Positions 51,869 through 60,623 are shown, counted from the first letter of the stretch. The stretch is 64,000 nucleotides of DNA from Natronolimnohabitans sp. A-GB9 (GCF_030848565.1 NZ_JAVDDV010000001.1:248001-312000), one strand, 5' to 3'. Notes: generated by a model from the letters alone, not told the origin. Made by a program: numbers and translations.

Positions 51869-53208
51869 GCGAAATCACCCAGCGAGGCGGTGTCAGGATC
51901 GGCGGGGTCCTCGGACTCGCCTGCTTCCTGTGACGTGGATTCGCCGTCGGCCGCCGTCGTCTCGTCGGCAGCCGGTTCGGGTCCGTCGTCGGCCGCCGAC
52001 GTGGTGGCTTCGGATTCGCTTTCGGTTTCACTCTCGAGCTGGTCGGCGACCGTCGTTACGTCCTCGTCGTCGGGACTCCGTTCGGGTGCGGGTTCGAACG
52101 CCGACGCGTCGTCCTCGAGGAGGTCCCGAACGCGATTCTCGACGGTCTCACGGACGTTCGAGTCGGGGAGGTCGCCGTTGCGGACAGTCTCGTCGATGCT
52201 GCGAGCTGCGTCGCTAAGCCCCAGTTCGCGAACGCGTTCCCGGACGGCGGCGTCGGGGTCAGCGAAGCTCACGGAGACATCGTCGGCTTCGTCGGGCAGT
52301 TCCCGCCGGTCGTTGACGCGAGCGACGAGCGCCCCGCGATCGATGGCAGCCTCCTCGATCGTCGCGGGCGTAATCGGCCGTCCGTCGCCTTCGATCGTGA
52401 CGACGACGACCGCGTCCTCGAGGTCGTGTTGACGGACGCGTTCCTGGACGCGGTCGACGCCCTCGCCGTCCTCGAGTTCGACGTCGACGAAGACGAACTC
52501 GCGGGTGTCGGTCAGTCCGCGACGGCTGATCGCGACGCGCTCCTCGAAGTCGACGAGGTTGTAGCCCCGCTCCTCGCGTTCGCTCGCGCTTGCACGTTCG
52601 GTCGACCCACAGTAGGTGACCCAGGTGTCACGTACCTCCGCGGTGTCGGGTTTGTGGTTGTCGCCGAGCAAGACGGCGTCGAAGTCGACCGTCGACTCGG
52701 AGAGCAGCCGTTCAGTGTCCCAGTCGGCGTGGGCGAAGGGTTCGAACAGACCGTGGCTCACGAGCGTCGCGTGCTCAGCCTCCGCTGGAAGGGGTTCGAA
52801 GTCGTACTCGAGGGCGTCGCGACGCGAGCGCGGAACGAAGTCGAGCCCGTACACCGCGACGTCGTCGACCAGTACGGGTTCGGCGCCGAGTCGCGTCGCC
52901 AGTCCGAGGTCGGAGAAGAGATCGAGCCACTGGGCGTCACGTTTCGACTCGTGGTTGCCGACGACGGCCAGAAACGGGATGTCGGCCTCCTCGAGGGTCC
53001 GTAACACGTCGATGGTCCCCTGGAGATCGATCAGTCCCGGCCGCCGATCGTGAAAGAGGTCGCCGGCGTGGATCACGGCGTCGACGTCGTCGGCGACCGC
53101 GTCCTCGACGACCGAGCGAAAGGCCTCGAGGAAGTCCTGTCGTCGCTCGGGCGAGTTGTACTGCTGGTACCCGATGTGGGTATCGCCCGTATGGATAACC
53201 CGCGTCAT
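51865..53208 (-). CDS. mre11: DNA double-strand break repair nuclease Mre11
   Basis: A 447-residue Mn-dependent nuclease. Phosphoesterase motifs are RVIHTGDTHIGYQQYN, VIHAGDLFHDRRPG, VVGNHESKRDA, TLVSHGLFEP and DAVLLGDNHKPD. A capping domain follows to about residue 335, then an acidic Ser/Glu/Ala tail of about 110 residues, common in haloarchaea. It works with Rad50 in break repair. The start is the Met of MTRVIHTGD, two codons inside the longest frame. Confidence 0.95.
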   Translation of the reverse strand: MTRVIHTGDTHIGYQQYNSPERRQDFLEAFRSVVEDAVADDVDAVIHAGDLFHDRRPGLIDLQGTIDVLRTLEEADIPFLAVVGNHESKRDAQWLDLFSDLGLATRLGAEPVLVDDVAVYGLDFVPRSRRDALEYDFEPLPAEAEHATLVSHGLFEPFAHADWDTERLLSESTVDFDAVLLGDNHKPDTAEVRDTWVTYCGSTERASASEREERGYNLVDFEERVAISRRGLTDTREFVFVDVELEDGEGVDRVQERVRQHDLEDAVVVVTIEGDGRPITPATIEEAAIDRGALVARVNDRRELPDEADDVSVSFADPDAAVRERVRELGLSDAARSIDETVRNGDLPDSNVRETVENRVRDLLEDDASAFEPAPERSPDDEDVTTVADQLESETESESEATTSAADDGPEPAADETTAADGESTSQEAGESEDPADPDTASLGDFA

Positions 53209-53283
53209 TGGCACGTCGTTGGCGAGCCCGCCCTAAAGGGGTTCCGCGACCGGAGTGAAAGTAAAACCGGAACGTCACTCGTA

Positions 53284-53481
53284 TCAGCGATCGAGCGACG
53301 TCGATCCGACCGCATCGTTGTACCCCTCGAGGACGAATTTGCCGATCCAGAGGAGTGCGACGACGACGCCGACGAGGACGACGAGCGCCTGTGCGATGCC
53401 CTCGAGGGCGCCTGCTGCGGACACCGTTACGCCGAGAACGACGAGCACCCCGATCGTATCGCGAAGCGTCCAATCGGTCAT
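53284..53481 (-). CDS. Small membrane protein (65 residues)
   Basis: MTDWTLRDTIGVLVVLGVTV followed by AQALVVLVGVVVALLWIGKF gives two hydrophobic helices and a short polar tail (EGYNDAVGSTSLDR). It resembles conserved small haloarchaeal membrane proteins. Function unknown. The TGA stop lies in GTATCA, the hexamer shared with repeat termini, although no full element is seen. Confidence 0.68.
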   Translation of the reverse strand: MTDWTLRDTIGVLVVLGVTVSAAGALEGIAQALVVLVGVVVALLWIGKFVLEGYNDAVGSTSLDR

Positions 53482-53580
53482 ACGAGTCCCTTTCGTCGGC
53501 ACTCCTATATACATTTCGTTGCAGCGACATATCTGAACGAAGCTCCGAACGGTGGTGCCACGTTCGGCGAGCATCCGCAG

Positions 53581-53850
53581 CTACGATTCGATATCCAGAC
53601 TGTACAGTCGCTTGCGGGCGTCCGAGAACGAGAACCGCGAGTCGATGACGTTTTCCTCGTCGAGGCGGTTTAACGCGTATCGAACCGTTCGCGAGGGCAG
53701 CAGCGTCTCGTCGGCGATCTGCTGTTGGGTCATCGTGTCGTTGTACTCGAGAACCTTTGCGACGAGTTTGGCACTCGGTGGAAGCTCGCGGACGTCGTCC
53801 CAGGTTCCTCGCTGGTCGGCGTCACCGTGGACCGTCTCTGAAGCACTCAT
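53581..53850 (-). CDS. Helix-turn-helix regulator divergent from pan
   Basis: An 89-residue winged-helix protein: LPPSAKLVAKVLEYND, the helix-turn-helix TMTQQQIADETLLPSRTVRY and the wing VIDSRFSFSDARKRLYSLDI. It belongs to the MarR/TrmB-like helix-turn-helix families, without a ligand domain. It shares an AT-rich divergent upstream region with the proteasome-activating nucleotidase gene, which it might regulate. Start at MSASETVHGD. Confidence 0.82.
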   Translation of the reverse strand: MSASETVHGDADQRGTWDDVRELPPSAKLVAKVLEYNDTMTQQQIADETLLPSRTVRYALNRLDEENVIDSRFSFSDARKRLYSLDIES

Positions 53851-53973
53851 TACCCGCCCATTTCGAATACAGGGTGATAATATTTTCTGTTTCGAAAAAT
53901 ACGCACTAGTTATTTTCTCGTGAGGGTGTACCGACCCGAAGCCTCTTATGAAGCAACACCCAAGGGACGGGTG

Positions 53974-55191
53974 ATGAGCGACACTGTGGACGACGTCGAC
54001 CTCCCCTACGACGAGGACGAGGCGTCCCAACAGGAGAAGATCCAGGCGCTCGAGGAACGGCTGGAGGTCCTCGAGGCGCAAAACGAGGAGATGCGTGACA
54101 AACTCCTCGATGCGAACGCCGAGAACAACAAGTACCAGCAGAAACTCGAGCGGCTGACCCACGAGAACAAGAAACTCAAGCAGTCCCCGCTGTTCGTCGC
54201 CACAGTCCAGGAGATCACGGACGAAGGCGTCATCATCAAACAGCACGGGAACAATCAGGAAGCGCTGACCGAGGTCACCGACGAGATGCGATCGGAGCTC
54301 GAGCCCGACGACCGCGTCGCGGTCAACAACTCCCTCTCGATCGTCAAGCCCCTCTCGAACGAGACGGACGTCCGCGCTCGCGTGATGGAAGTCACCGAGA
54401 GCCCCGACGTCAGTTACGAGGATATCGGTGGACTCGAAGAACAGATGCAGGAGGTCCGCGAGACCGTCGAGATGCCACTGGAAAAACCCGACATGTTCGA
54501 CGACGTCGGGATCGATCCACCAAGTGGCGTCTTGCTGTACGGGCCGCCGGGGACGGGCAAGACGATGCTCGCCAAGGCCGTCGCCAACGAGACCGACGCG
54601 ACCTTCATCAAGATGGCCGGCTCCGAGCTGGTCCACAAGTTCATCGGTGAAGGCGCGAAACTCGTCCGCGACCTCTTCGACGTCGCCCGCGAGCACGAGC
54701 CCGCGGTCATCTTCATCGACGAGATCGACGCCATCGCGGCCAAGCGCACGGAGTCGAAGACCTCCGGCGACGCCGAGGTCCAGCGAACGATGATGCAACT
54801 GCTCTCGGAGATGGACGGCTTCGAGGAACGTGGCGAGATCCGCATCATCGCCGCCACGAACCGCTTCGACATGCTCGACCGCGCGATCCTGCGCCCGGGC
54901 CGGTTCGACCGCCTCATCGAAGTGCCAAAGCCAAGCGCCGACGGTCGCGAGATCATCTTCCAGATCCACACCCGCAACATGAACGTCGCCGACGAGGTCG
55001 ACTTCGCGGAACTGGCCGAGGAGGCCGAGGAAGCCTCCGGCGCCGATATCAAGGCGATCTGTACCGAAGCCGGGATGTTCGCTATCCGTGACGACCGAAC
55101 CGAGATCCAGATGGAGGACTTCCGCAACGCCTGGGACAAGGTCCAGGCCGACTCGAGCGACACCGAGGACGTCTCGAAGACCTTCGCCTAG
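53974..55191 (+). CDS. pan: Proteasome-activating nucleotidase (AAA ATPase)
   Basis: A 405-residue ATPase that unfolds proteins for the 20S proteasome. It has an N-terminal coiled coil (QALEERLEVLEAQNEEMRDK), an OB domain (SPLFVATVQEITDEGVIIKQ), Walker A YGPPGTGKTMLAKAVA, Walker B VIFIDEIDAIA, and the arginine finger region RPGRFDRLIEVPK. The C-terminus reads SKTFA instead of the canonical hydrophobic-Tyr-any (HbYX) motif that opens the proteasome gate; Phe may substitute for Tyr. The start MSDTVDDVD is supported by CTTATGA about 26 bases upstream. Confidence 0.96.
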   Translation: MSDTVDDVDLPYDEDEASQQEKIQALEERLEVLEAQNEEMRDKLLDANAENNKYQQKLERLTHENKKLKQSPLFVATVQEITDEGVIIKQHGNNQEALTEVTDEMRSELEPDDRVAVNNSLSIVKPLSNETDVRARVMEVTESPDVSYEDIGGLEEQMQEVRETVEMPLEKPDMFDDVGIDPPSGVLLYGPPGTGKTMLAKAVANETDATFIKMAGSELVHKFIGEGAKLVRDLFDVAREHEPAVIFIDEIDAIAAKRTESKTSGDAEVQRTMMQLLSEMDGFEERGEIRIIAATNRFDMLDRAILRPGRFDRLIEVPKPSADGREIIFQIHTRNMNVADEVDFAELAEEAEEASGADIKAICTEAGMFAIRDDRTEIQMEDFRNAWDKVQADSSDTEDVSKTFA

Positions 55192-55334
55192 ACGGGCTTT
55201 CTCTCCGTTTTTCGCGACTCGGAAGCGACGCGTTCGACTTCCGATCGGATCGGCAGCGTCCCGTGTTCTCGGACGGGCTGGTGTCCCGACGTTCTGGCCC
55301 AGCCCAGCCGGGTCGCGGGATAACAGAACTGCCT

Positions 55335-55350
55335 ACAGCAGTACGTATCA
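55335..55350. repeat. Single terminus of the intergenic repeat family
   Basis: ACAGCAGTACGTATCA differs from the consensus terminus ACAGCAGTCCGTATCA at one base. No second terminus or hairpin is visible in the gap after pan. Confidence 0.5.
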
Positions 55351-55434
55351 GGAACGGAGGCGTCTCGAGCACTTGCTACTGAAAAAGTAGAGACCGAACC
55401 CGGGATTCCGATCGCCCGGCGTCGCCCTCGAGCG

Positions 55435-55572
55435 CTACAGCGTCGCGAAGACGAGCCACGGGATGATAAACAGCGCGACCGTCAACACGGCGAGGATCAG
55501 CAGATAGCCGATACCTGTACCGGCCGCGGCGATCCACGACGGATGATCGAACTCACTGAGATCGACTGCCAT
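55435..55572 (-). CDS. Small single-helix membrane protein (45 residues)
   Basis: MAVDLSEFDHPSWIAAAGTG followed by GYLLILAVLTVALFIIPWLV. One long hydrophobic helix fills the C-terminal half. The pattern of a polar start, a Trp and a long helix is found in conserved haloarchaeal small proteins. Function unknown. Two genes upstream (57-residue protein) on the same strand could be co-transcribed. Confidence 0.65.
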   Translation of the reverse strand: MAVDLSEFDHPSWIAAAGTGIGYLLILAVLTVALFIIPWLVFATL

Positions 55573-55674
55573 ACAGATAGCTCCAGTGAGACGAGTATAA
55601 ACGTACCGGAAAGAAAAGCGGGTCCGCACTCGGGATCGTCGAGCCCGACTGCTCAGCCGTCGTCTCGGTGGCGG

Positions 55675-55848
55675 CTATCGCCACTCCTCGAGCGAGACGG
55701 CGTTTCGCTCGGCCATCGAGAGCCAGACGTCGTCCCGCCCGATGTCGGCGATGACGAGATGAGGGCGTCCGTCGATCTCATCGACCGCAGCGACGACGTC
55801 GCTGTCGTCTGCGGGCTGACTCCCGGCCGTGTGGGCCTCGAGTGTCAT
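55675..55848 (-). CDS. Small conserved haloarchaeal protein (57 residues)
   Basis: The frame MTLEAHTAGSQPADDSDVVA continues through IDGRPHLVIADIGRDDVWLS to VSLEEWR and TAG. The order of an acidic start, GRPHLVIADI and a Trp-ending tail fits a known haloarchaeal small-protein family without assigned function. Codon use is typical. It is too short to be certain, but it has no rival frame. Confidence 0.65.
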   Translation of the reverse strand: MTLEAHTAGSQPADDSDVVAAVDEIDGRPHLVIADIGRDDVWLSMAERNAVSLEEWR

Positions 55849-56040
55849 ACCTGCCGATAGTTACCACTCATGTATGAACGTTCTGGTATTGTCTCGATCG
55901 GTGGTTGAACATCTGGTAATATTGACCCATATTGATCACAAACTGAATCTAATCGATGATCATACCAACAAGTTAAACCGAGGTATCGGCAAACGTAGCC
56001 AGTACGTGGGAGACGACGATGACGGCCTACCAGGATGTCA

Positions 56041-56120
56041 CTACGGTCTACTGTCGTCAATTCCCGCCGATCATCGACCCCGTGCTGACGATTGACGGTA
56101 ACTCGTTACAGCAGTCCGTC
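56041..56120. repeat. Decayed form-A intergenic element
   Basis: CTACGGTCTACTGTCGTCA, the stem arms CCGCCGATCATC and GACGATTGACGG (several mismatches) around GACCCCGTGCT, then ACAGCAGTCCGTCA. The layout equals the copy at 43352. It lies between two divergent genes; the remaining part of the gap (55849-56040) is AT-rich with nothing recognisable. Confidence 0.6.
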
Positions 56121-56180
56121 ACGACGGGGCGAGATCGGTTTTCGGACCGTTTTTACCGGGTGACTCGCTAGGCCCCTGCA

Positions 56181-56732
56181 ATGACGAAGATCGTCGTGGT
56201 GGACAACCACGGACAGTTCACCCACCTGGAGCAACGAGCGCTTCGCGACCTCGGGGTCGAAACGGAGCTGATCGACAACGAGACCCCACCCGAAGACATC
56301 GACGCCGACGGCGTCGTCCTCTCCGGCGGTCCCGAGATGGACCGAACCGGCCGCTCGGCCGAGTATCTCGAGGCCGACGTCCCCGTCCTCGGTATCTGTC
56401 TCGGTATGCAACTGATCGCCGCGGAGCTGGGCGGTCGCGTCGGAAGCGGCGACTACGGCGGGTACGCCGACGTGAACGTCGACATCGTCGACGACGACGA
56501 CCCACTGACCGGCACCCTCGCCCCCGAGACCCGCGTCTGGGCGAGCCACGCCGACGAAGTCAAAGAGCTCCCCGAGGGATTCGAGTTGACGGCCCGCAGT
56601 GACGTCTGTGACGTCGAGGCGATGAGCGATACCGACCGCGACCTCTACGGCGTCCAGTGGCATCCCGAGGTCGCCCACACCGAAGAGGGCGACGTCATCT
56701 TCGAGAACTTCCTCGAGATCTGCAGACAGTAA
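56181..56732 (+). CDS. guaAA: GMP synthase subunit A (glutamine amidotransferase)
   Basis: A 183-residue class I glutaminase that supplies ammonia to the separate GuaB-type synthetase subunit, making GMP from XMP. The nucleophile Cys is in LGICLGMQLIAAE (about residue 74), and the His-Glu pair in VQWHPEVAHTEEG (about 160-162). The archaeal split arrangement is normal; the partner subunit is outside the window. TTTTTACC about 27 bases before the ATG gives a leaderless promoter. Confidence 0.94.
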   Translation: MTKIVVVDNHGQFTHLEQRALRDLGVETELIDNETPPEDIDADGVVLSGGPEMDRTGRSAEYLEADVPVLGICLGMQLIAAELGGRVGSGDYGGYADVNVDIVDDDDPLTGTLAPETRVWASHADEVKELPEGFELTARSDVCDVEAMSDTDRDLYGVQWHPEVAHTEEGDVIFENFLEICRQ

Positions 56733-56927
56733 CGGTCTCGAGTCGCGCAGCGACGGCTTTCTGTCGTTCAACTGTCCGTTTTGAGGGCTGTCCGAAACCA
56801 CCACGGAACGGCCGTCGGGGCGGTCGTCTCGAGCGAATCGCGTTCGGGAAGCGAGACGCTCACGAGAGAACTCGAAACGTGAGAAGCCCGTCGGCCGTCG
56901 ACCGGCCCGAAGCGTTGGCCGGCAGTC

Positions 56928-57194
56928 TTAGGTCGACTCCTCGAACAGTTCGTCGACGGCCTCGCGTGCGGTACGCGCGGCAGCGTCGGCGACCTGTTCC
57001 GGATCGGGGCCGGGGTCGTCCTCGGCTTCCGGGACGTTCAGATAGACGTCGACCTCGAGGACGCCGTCCTCGAAGGTGACGGTGACGTCACAGTCACGGA
57101 CGCTCGATTGCTTGTACCGCGAGAAGATCAGGCCCTCCGCGGCGTCCGAGGCCGTCTGCACGACCTCGTCATCGGTCGGTTCGTCGGCTGGCAT
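56928..57194 (-). CDS. DUF3194 family protein
   Basis: An 88-residue acidic protein: DDEVVQTASDAAEGLIFSRY, then VTVTFEDGVLEVDVYLN and VADAAARTAREAVDELFEE. It is the small archaeal family that normally follows prefoldin beta, as here: the start codon directly abuts the prefoldin stop codon. Its function is unknown; the conserved position suggests a link to protein folding or to the Pcc1/RpoP operon. Confidence 0.88.
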   Translation of the reverse strand: MPADEPTDDEVVQTASDAAEGLIFSRYKQSSVRDCDVTVTFEDGVLEVDVYLNVPEAEDDPGPDPEQVADAAARTAREAVDELFEEST

Positions 57195-57596
57195 TTATGC
57201 GCCGCCGGCGCCCGGACCGCCCGGGCCGGCCGGACCGCCCATGCCGCCGCCAGCGCCGCCGAGCAGTTCTTCGAGTTCGTCCTGCAGATCCTCGAACTGA
57301 TCCTGGACGCGTTCTTCCTGCTTTTCGAGGGTCTCGAGGCGAATCTCGAGCGAGTCGACCTTGTCGTCGAGGTCGTCTTCGGCGTCGTCGTACTCGGTCT
57401 CGACGAGGAGTTCGCCGACCTTGCGGTACATCTGGGTGTCCTCGTCGATTTCCTCGAGCTCTTCGAGGGCGTTCTGGGCTTCGGTGAGGTTCGATTCGGC
57501 CTCCTGTTTCTGGACGGCGACCTGCTGTGCCGTCTCCTGAAGGTCCTGTAGCTGTTCGATCTTTTCCTGCGCTTCCGGCGGCAGATTACCCTGCAT
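57195..57596 (-). CDS. pfdB: Prefoldin subunit beta
   Basis: A 133-residue chaperone subunit. Two long helices forming a coiled coil ([20 protein letters not shown] and [20 protein letters not shown]) flank a beta hairpin ([20 protein letters not shown]). The Gly/Ala-rich tail (about 115-133) is a halophilic addition. Together with prefoldin alpha it forms a hexamer that hands unfolded proteins to the thermosome. DUF3194 follows without gap. Confidence 0.95.
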   Translation of the reverse strand: MQGNLPPEAQEKIEQLQDLQETAQQVAVQKQEAESNLTEAQNALEELEEIDEDTQMYRKVGELLVETEYDDAEDDLDDKVDSLEIRLETLEKQEERVQDQFEDLQDELEELLGGAGGGMGGPAGPGGPGAGGA

Positions 57597-57702
57597 ATCT
57601 CGACCCTCGCCCTCCGGACTGATAAAGCCAAGCTTTGTCGTCGATGACGGGCCGGCGACGGCAGCCCGGTCGGCTTTCGGGATCGTCGGCGTTACGACGG
57701 GT

Positions 57703-58794
57703 ATGCGACGGCGCGCAGCGCTGGCTGCCGGGGGATCGCTGCTCGTGGGACTGTCGGCCGGCTGTCTCGATCTCGAGCGTCTCCGTCGCGAAGACGCCTG
57801 GCGCGAACTCGTCGTCGATCCACCCGACGGCGCCTACGTCCCGTCCCACGCAGACGAGATGGTGACATACGGGATGGCGACCGAAGCCGGCCGCGAGATC
57901 ACGCTCGCGGCGACCCGTCCCCACTCGTTTTGGGTCGTCGCCGACGGCGAGCGAAATCGGGCCGACGTCCGCTCGCGACACGCGGTCCACCTGATGGTCG
58001 ACGTCCGCGACGCCGAAACAGGGCAGTTCCTGCCGGCACCGGTGACGACGACACTCGAGACGCGAGCCGGCGACTGGTCGGACGATCGATCCCTCTGGCC
58101 GATGCTCTCACAGCAGATGGGTGCCCACTACGGCGACAACGTTCCGCTCGACGGCGACGGCGCGTACGTGGCAACGGTCGAAGTCGGCACGACGGGTGCG
58201 GACGTACTCGGCGAGGGCGCCGCCGATCTCGTGGACCCAGCGACCGCCGAACTCGAGTTCGAGTACGAAAGCGACGAGATCGAGGAACTCGAACGCCGGC
58301 TGATCGACGAAGACGAGGGTCGTGGCGAACCCGGCGCACTCGAGCCCATGGCACACGATACTGACGATCACGACGAATTCGACCACGAGCGCGCCGCGTC
58401 GACTCGAATCGGCACTGCGACGGCCGACGACGTCGAGTACACGGCGACGCTCGTCGGCAGGGACGATCGGTCCGACGCGGCCGAGTCGGAACTCGCGATG
58501 ACGGCGCGGACGGCGTACAACGCGTATCCGCTTCCGTTCGCGTCTCTCTCCGCGGCGGTCTCCCGGGCTGGCGAGCGGATCGCCGGCGGAGCGCTCCGGG
58601 AAACTATCGGTCCGGAACTCGGTCATCACTACCGAACGGCCGTCGACCCGTCCGTTCTCGAGCGTGGCGACGAACTGACGATCAGTGTCGAGAGTCCCCC
58701 ACAGCTGTCGCGCCACGAGGGATACGAGAACGCGTTTCTCGAGACGGAATCCGTGGGAATCGGACTCGAGTCACTCAGTCACAGCGACGTGTGA
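57703..58794 (+). CDS. Exported lipoprotein, Tp34/P19-like iron transport family
   Basis: A 363-residue lipoprotein ([17 protein letters not shown], lipobox Cys at about residue 21). The domain at about 40-180 contains [33 protein letters not shown] and [11 protein letters not shown], similar to the P19/Tp34 metal-binding proteins that help iron uptake. A second half (about 220-345) with [20 protein letters not shown] seems to repeat the fold. It might bind ferrous or copper ions outside the cell. It is divergent from prefoldin and overlaps the 3' end of the convergent DUF2243 gene by 16 bases. Confidence 0.75.
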   Translation: MRRRAALAAGGSLLVGLSAGCLDLERLRREDAWRELVVDPPDGAYVPSHADEMVTYGMATEAGREITLAATRPHSFWVVADGERNRADVRSRHAVHLMVDVRDAETGQFLPAPVTTTLETRAGDWSDDRSLWPMLSQQMGAHYGDNVPLDGDGAYVATVEVGTTGADVLGEGAADLVDPATAELEFEYESDEIEELERRLIDEDEGRGEPGALEPMAHDTDDHDEFDHERAASTRIGTATADDVEYTATLVGRDDRSDAAESELAMTARTAYNAYPLPFASLSAAVSRAGERIAGGALRETIGPELGHHYRTAVDPSVLERGDELTISVESPPQLSRHEGYENAFLETESVGIGLESLSHSDV

Positions 58795-59252
58795 CCGTCG
58801 GCCCTCCGCAGAAGCCACAGGCCGACAGCGAGCATGAGAACGCTTACGGCGAGCCAGTGGGGGTTCCACGCCTCGGTCCCGTGGACCACGTTGTGCAGAT
58901 CGAGGACGTAGTGGCTGACGACACCGTCGATGACGTTGAACGTCCCCATTCCGACGACGATCGCGCCGACGAGATATGTCGTCGAGAACCGGCGATCGGT
59001 ACCGTTGGCGAGTCGCCAGAGGAGCCCGAGCCCGACGGCCATAATCGACAGCATTCCGAGCGTGAACAGCCCGTCGAACATGACGTTCGTTCGCAGCCCA
59101 TCGAGACTGTAGGGATCGTAGAACCCGGAGAGGAGGTGATGCGTCTGGAAGATCTGATGGAAGAGCACGACGTCGATGACGGCGCCGAAGCCGAACCCGA
59201 TCGTCCCACCCGACAGCAGTAGCCGACGTCGCGTTCCGGTTCCCGTTGCCAT
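58779..59252 (-). CDS. DUF2243 membrane protein
   Basis: A 157-residue protein with four helices (SGGTIGFGFGAVIDVVLFHQ, MFDGLFTLGMLSIMAVGLGL, TYLVGAIVVGMGTFNVIDGV and WLAVSVLMLAVGLWLLRR). Conserved His and Asp residues within the membrane (LFHQIFQTHHLL, VIDGVVSHYVLDLHNVVHG) suggest metal or heme binding. Function unknown. It is paired tail-to-tail with the Tp34/P19-like gene, supporting a possible metal link. Confidence 0.87.
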   Translation of the reverse strand: MATGTGTRRRLLLSGGTIGFGFGAVIDVVLFHQIFQTHHLLSGFYDPYSLDGLRTNVMFDGLFTLGMLSIMAVGLGLLWRLANGTDRRFSTTYLVGAIVVGMGTFNVIDGVVSHYVLDLHNVVHGTEAWNPHWLAVSVLMLAVGLWLLRRADGHTSL

Positions 59253-59474
59253 ACGACCCGATTCACGCCGAGATCCAAAAATCGAAAACCGGCGACTGCT
59301 ACCCGGCTAGTGGCGGTCCACGCCTGCACTGCTGGGGCGAATCCTGCGGTGTCGTCCGATTCGACCGATCAGTCGACGGGTGGAACGGTACTCGTAGTCG
59401 TGATCGACAGTCGCGGTGCTTTGTACGTCTCGAGTCGAGACGACTTGCGCCAACTCGCGTCGAATGGGCCTACT

Positions 59475-59556
59475 CGGACGGTCTCCTGTCGTCACGTCTC
59501 GCCGATCGCCGACCCCACCCTGGCGATCGGCGGGAGATCGGGACGGCAGTCCGTAT
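59475..59556. repeat. Intergenic hairpin element, form A
   Basis: ACGGTCTCCTGTCGTCACG, a perfect 11-base-pair stem (CGCCGATCGCC, 59500-59510, with 59522-59532) and GGCAGTCCGTAT. The left terminus is partly decayed. The last T begins the pcc1 stop codon. It lies between pcc1 and the DUF2243 gene. Confidence 0.75.
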
Positions 59557-59822
59557 CAGGACGACTCGAGCGTTCGGTCGCCGATATCGGCTGCCTGTTC
59601 GGCGACGTCGACCAGCGTAAACCAGGTGTTCAGTGCCGCTCGCAGTGCGATCACGTCGGCGGCGTCGATCTCGACGCGAACGGTCGAACCCTCACAGTCG
59701 ATAGTCGTCTGGGAGCGTTCGTCGTCGATTTCGCCGATCTCGCGGGCGACGCTGTCGGCGACGAGACGTGCGCGAGACGGCGTCTCGTAGTCGAACTCGA
59801 GGGTCGCGTCGTGAGAAGACAC
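59556..59822 (-). CDS. pcc1: KEOPS complex subunit Pcc1
   Basis: An 88-residue dimerisation subunit of KEOPS, which makes threonylcarbamoyl-adenosine in tRNA. It has SRARLVADSVAREIGEIDDE, STVRVEIDAADVIALRAALN and WFTLVDVAEQAADI. The start is GTG (59820-59822), three bases after the rpoP stop codon. The L37Ae-RpoP-Pcc1 order is widely conserved in archaea and often continues into prefoldin beta, which here is displaced by about 2 kb. Confidence 0.92.
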   Translation of the reverse strand: MSSHDATLEFDYETPSRARLVADSVAREIGEIDDERSQTTIDCEGSTVRVEIDAADVIALRAALNTWFTLVDVAEQAADIGDRTLESS

Positions 59823-59825
59823 GCG

Positions 59826-59960
59826 CTACTCGACGCCGACTTCCTTGACGTCGCGGCTGCGCTCTTTCAGAAGGACGCGGTGACCACAGTACGGACAGCG
59901 GACGCCACCGTACTCGTCGATCTGGACGTCGCGTTTACAGCGAGAGCACTTGTAACTCAT
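59826..59960 (-). CDS. rpoP: RNA polymerase subunit P (Rpb12-like)
   Basis: A 44-residue zinc-ribbon subunit: [32 protein letters not shown]. Two Cys pairs (Cys5/8 and Cys22/25) bind zinc. It takes part in promoter opening and assembly of RNA polymerase. It lies between rpl37ae and pcc1 on the same strand, 17 bases after the first and three before the second. Confidence 0.94.
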   Translation of the reverse strand: MSYKCSRCKRDVQIDEYGGVRCPYCGHRVLLKERSRDVKEVGVE

Positions 59961-59977
59961 ACTGGATCGAGGAAGTG

Positions 59978-60241
59978 TTATTCGTCGTCCTCGGCGAGTG
60001 CGGCACGAATCGACCGCTTGACGGTTCGGCCGGCGGGGGTCTCCGGACGGTAGGCACCGCCGGTGAAGACCTCACCGGTCTCTTCGTTCTTCCAGATGCC
60101 GGTGCCAACGCGGGTGACGTCGTCACCGTCGACCTGGGCGTTTTGCATGTCGTCTTCGATCTCACTGACGCGACGTCGGGCAACGCGACCGTAGCGTGCG
60201 CCAAAGCGGCCCGCGCTACCGACTTTTCCTTTCTCGGCCAT
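59978..60241 (-). CDS. rpl37ae: 50S ribosomal protein L37Ae lacking the zinc ribbon cysteines
   Basis: An 87-residue protein with [20 protein letters not shown] and [20 protein letters not shown], both diagnostic. The usual CPxC...CxxC zinc ribbon is gone: the segment reads [20 protein letters not shown] then [11 protein letters not shown], with no cysteine. The loss must be compensated by other contacts or by salt. It is first in the operon with rpoP and pcc1; TTTAAG about 30 bases upstream is the promoter. Confidence 0.92.
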   Translation of the reverse strand: MAEKGKVGSAGRFGARYGRVARRRVSEIEDDMQNAQVDGDDVTRVGTGIWKNEETGEVFTGGAYRPETPAGRTVKRSIRAALAEDDE

Positions 60242-60283
60242 AGTAAGGCTAGCTATCGTCAGCGGATTCTTAAACCTGTTGAG

Positions 60284-60496
60284 TTAGGCCGATTCCTCGT
60301 CCGCTCGCTCGGCGATCGGCCCGGTAAGCAGTTCCCGGAAGACGAACACGAGCGCAGCGAGGTATCCGGCGGGGGCAAGCGGTGCGGCGAGCAACCCCGT
60401 CCCGATCCCCGTCGCCGCGATGACCGTTCGAAGGGCGAGTCCACTCAACGCGAGCAGCGGAATCGCAGCCAGGACGGCGTCGGGTCGCTCGAGCAT
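60284..60496 (-). CDS. Small membrane protein (70 residues)
   Basis: MLERPDAVLAAIPLLALSGL with LAAPLAPAGYLAALVFVFRE gives two hydrophobic helices separated by a short Gly-rich turn, and an acidic end (GPIAERADEESA). It resembles small haloarchaeal membrane proteins of unknown role. The upstream ATTATATCTAATTA is AT-rich promoter sequence. Co-transcription with rpl37ae, 42 bases downstream, is possible. Confidence 0.7.
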   Translation of the reverse strand: MLERPDAVLAAIPLLALSGLALRTVIAATGIGTGLLAAPLAPAGYLAALVFVFRELLTGPIAERADEESA

Positions 60497-60623
60497 GGCT
60501 AATTATATCTAATTACAGCCGTCCGGATAAGGGGCTGACAACCAGCAGGCAGTGTCACTTCCATCGGACCGTGACAATATTCGCCCGATAGCGGTCAGAC
60601 ACGCAGGGTCCGATCGCCGGTCC

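Noticed and set aside
55845-56060. 71-codon minus-strand frame upstream of the 57-residue gene
   Set aside because: AT-rich DNA with no family resemblance and unusual amino-acid use for a halophile.
16202-59556. CRISPR array
   Set aside because: The repeats are dispersed singly between genes, lie in both orientations, and have no regular spacers; no cas gene is seen.
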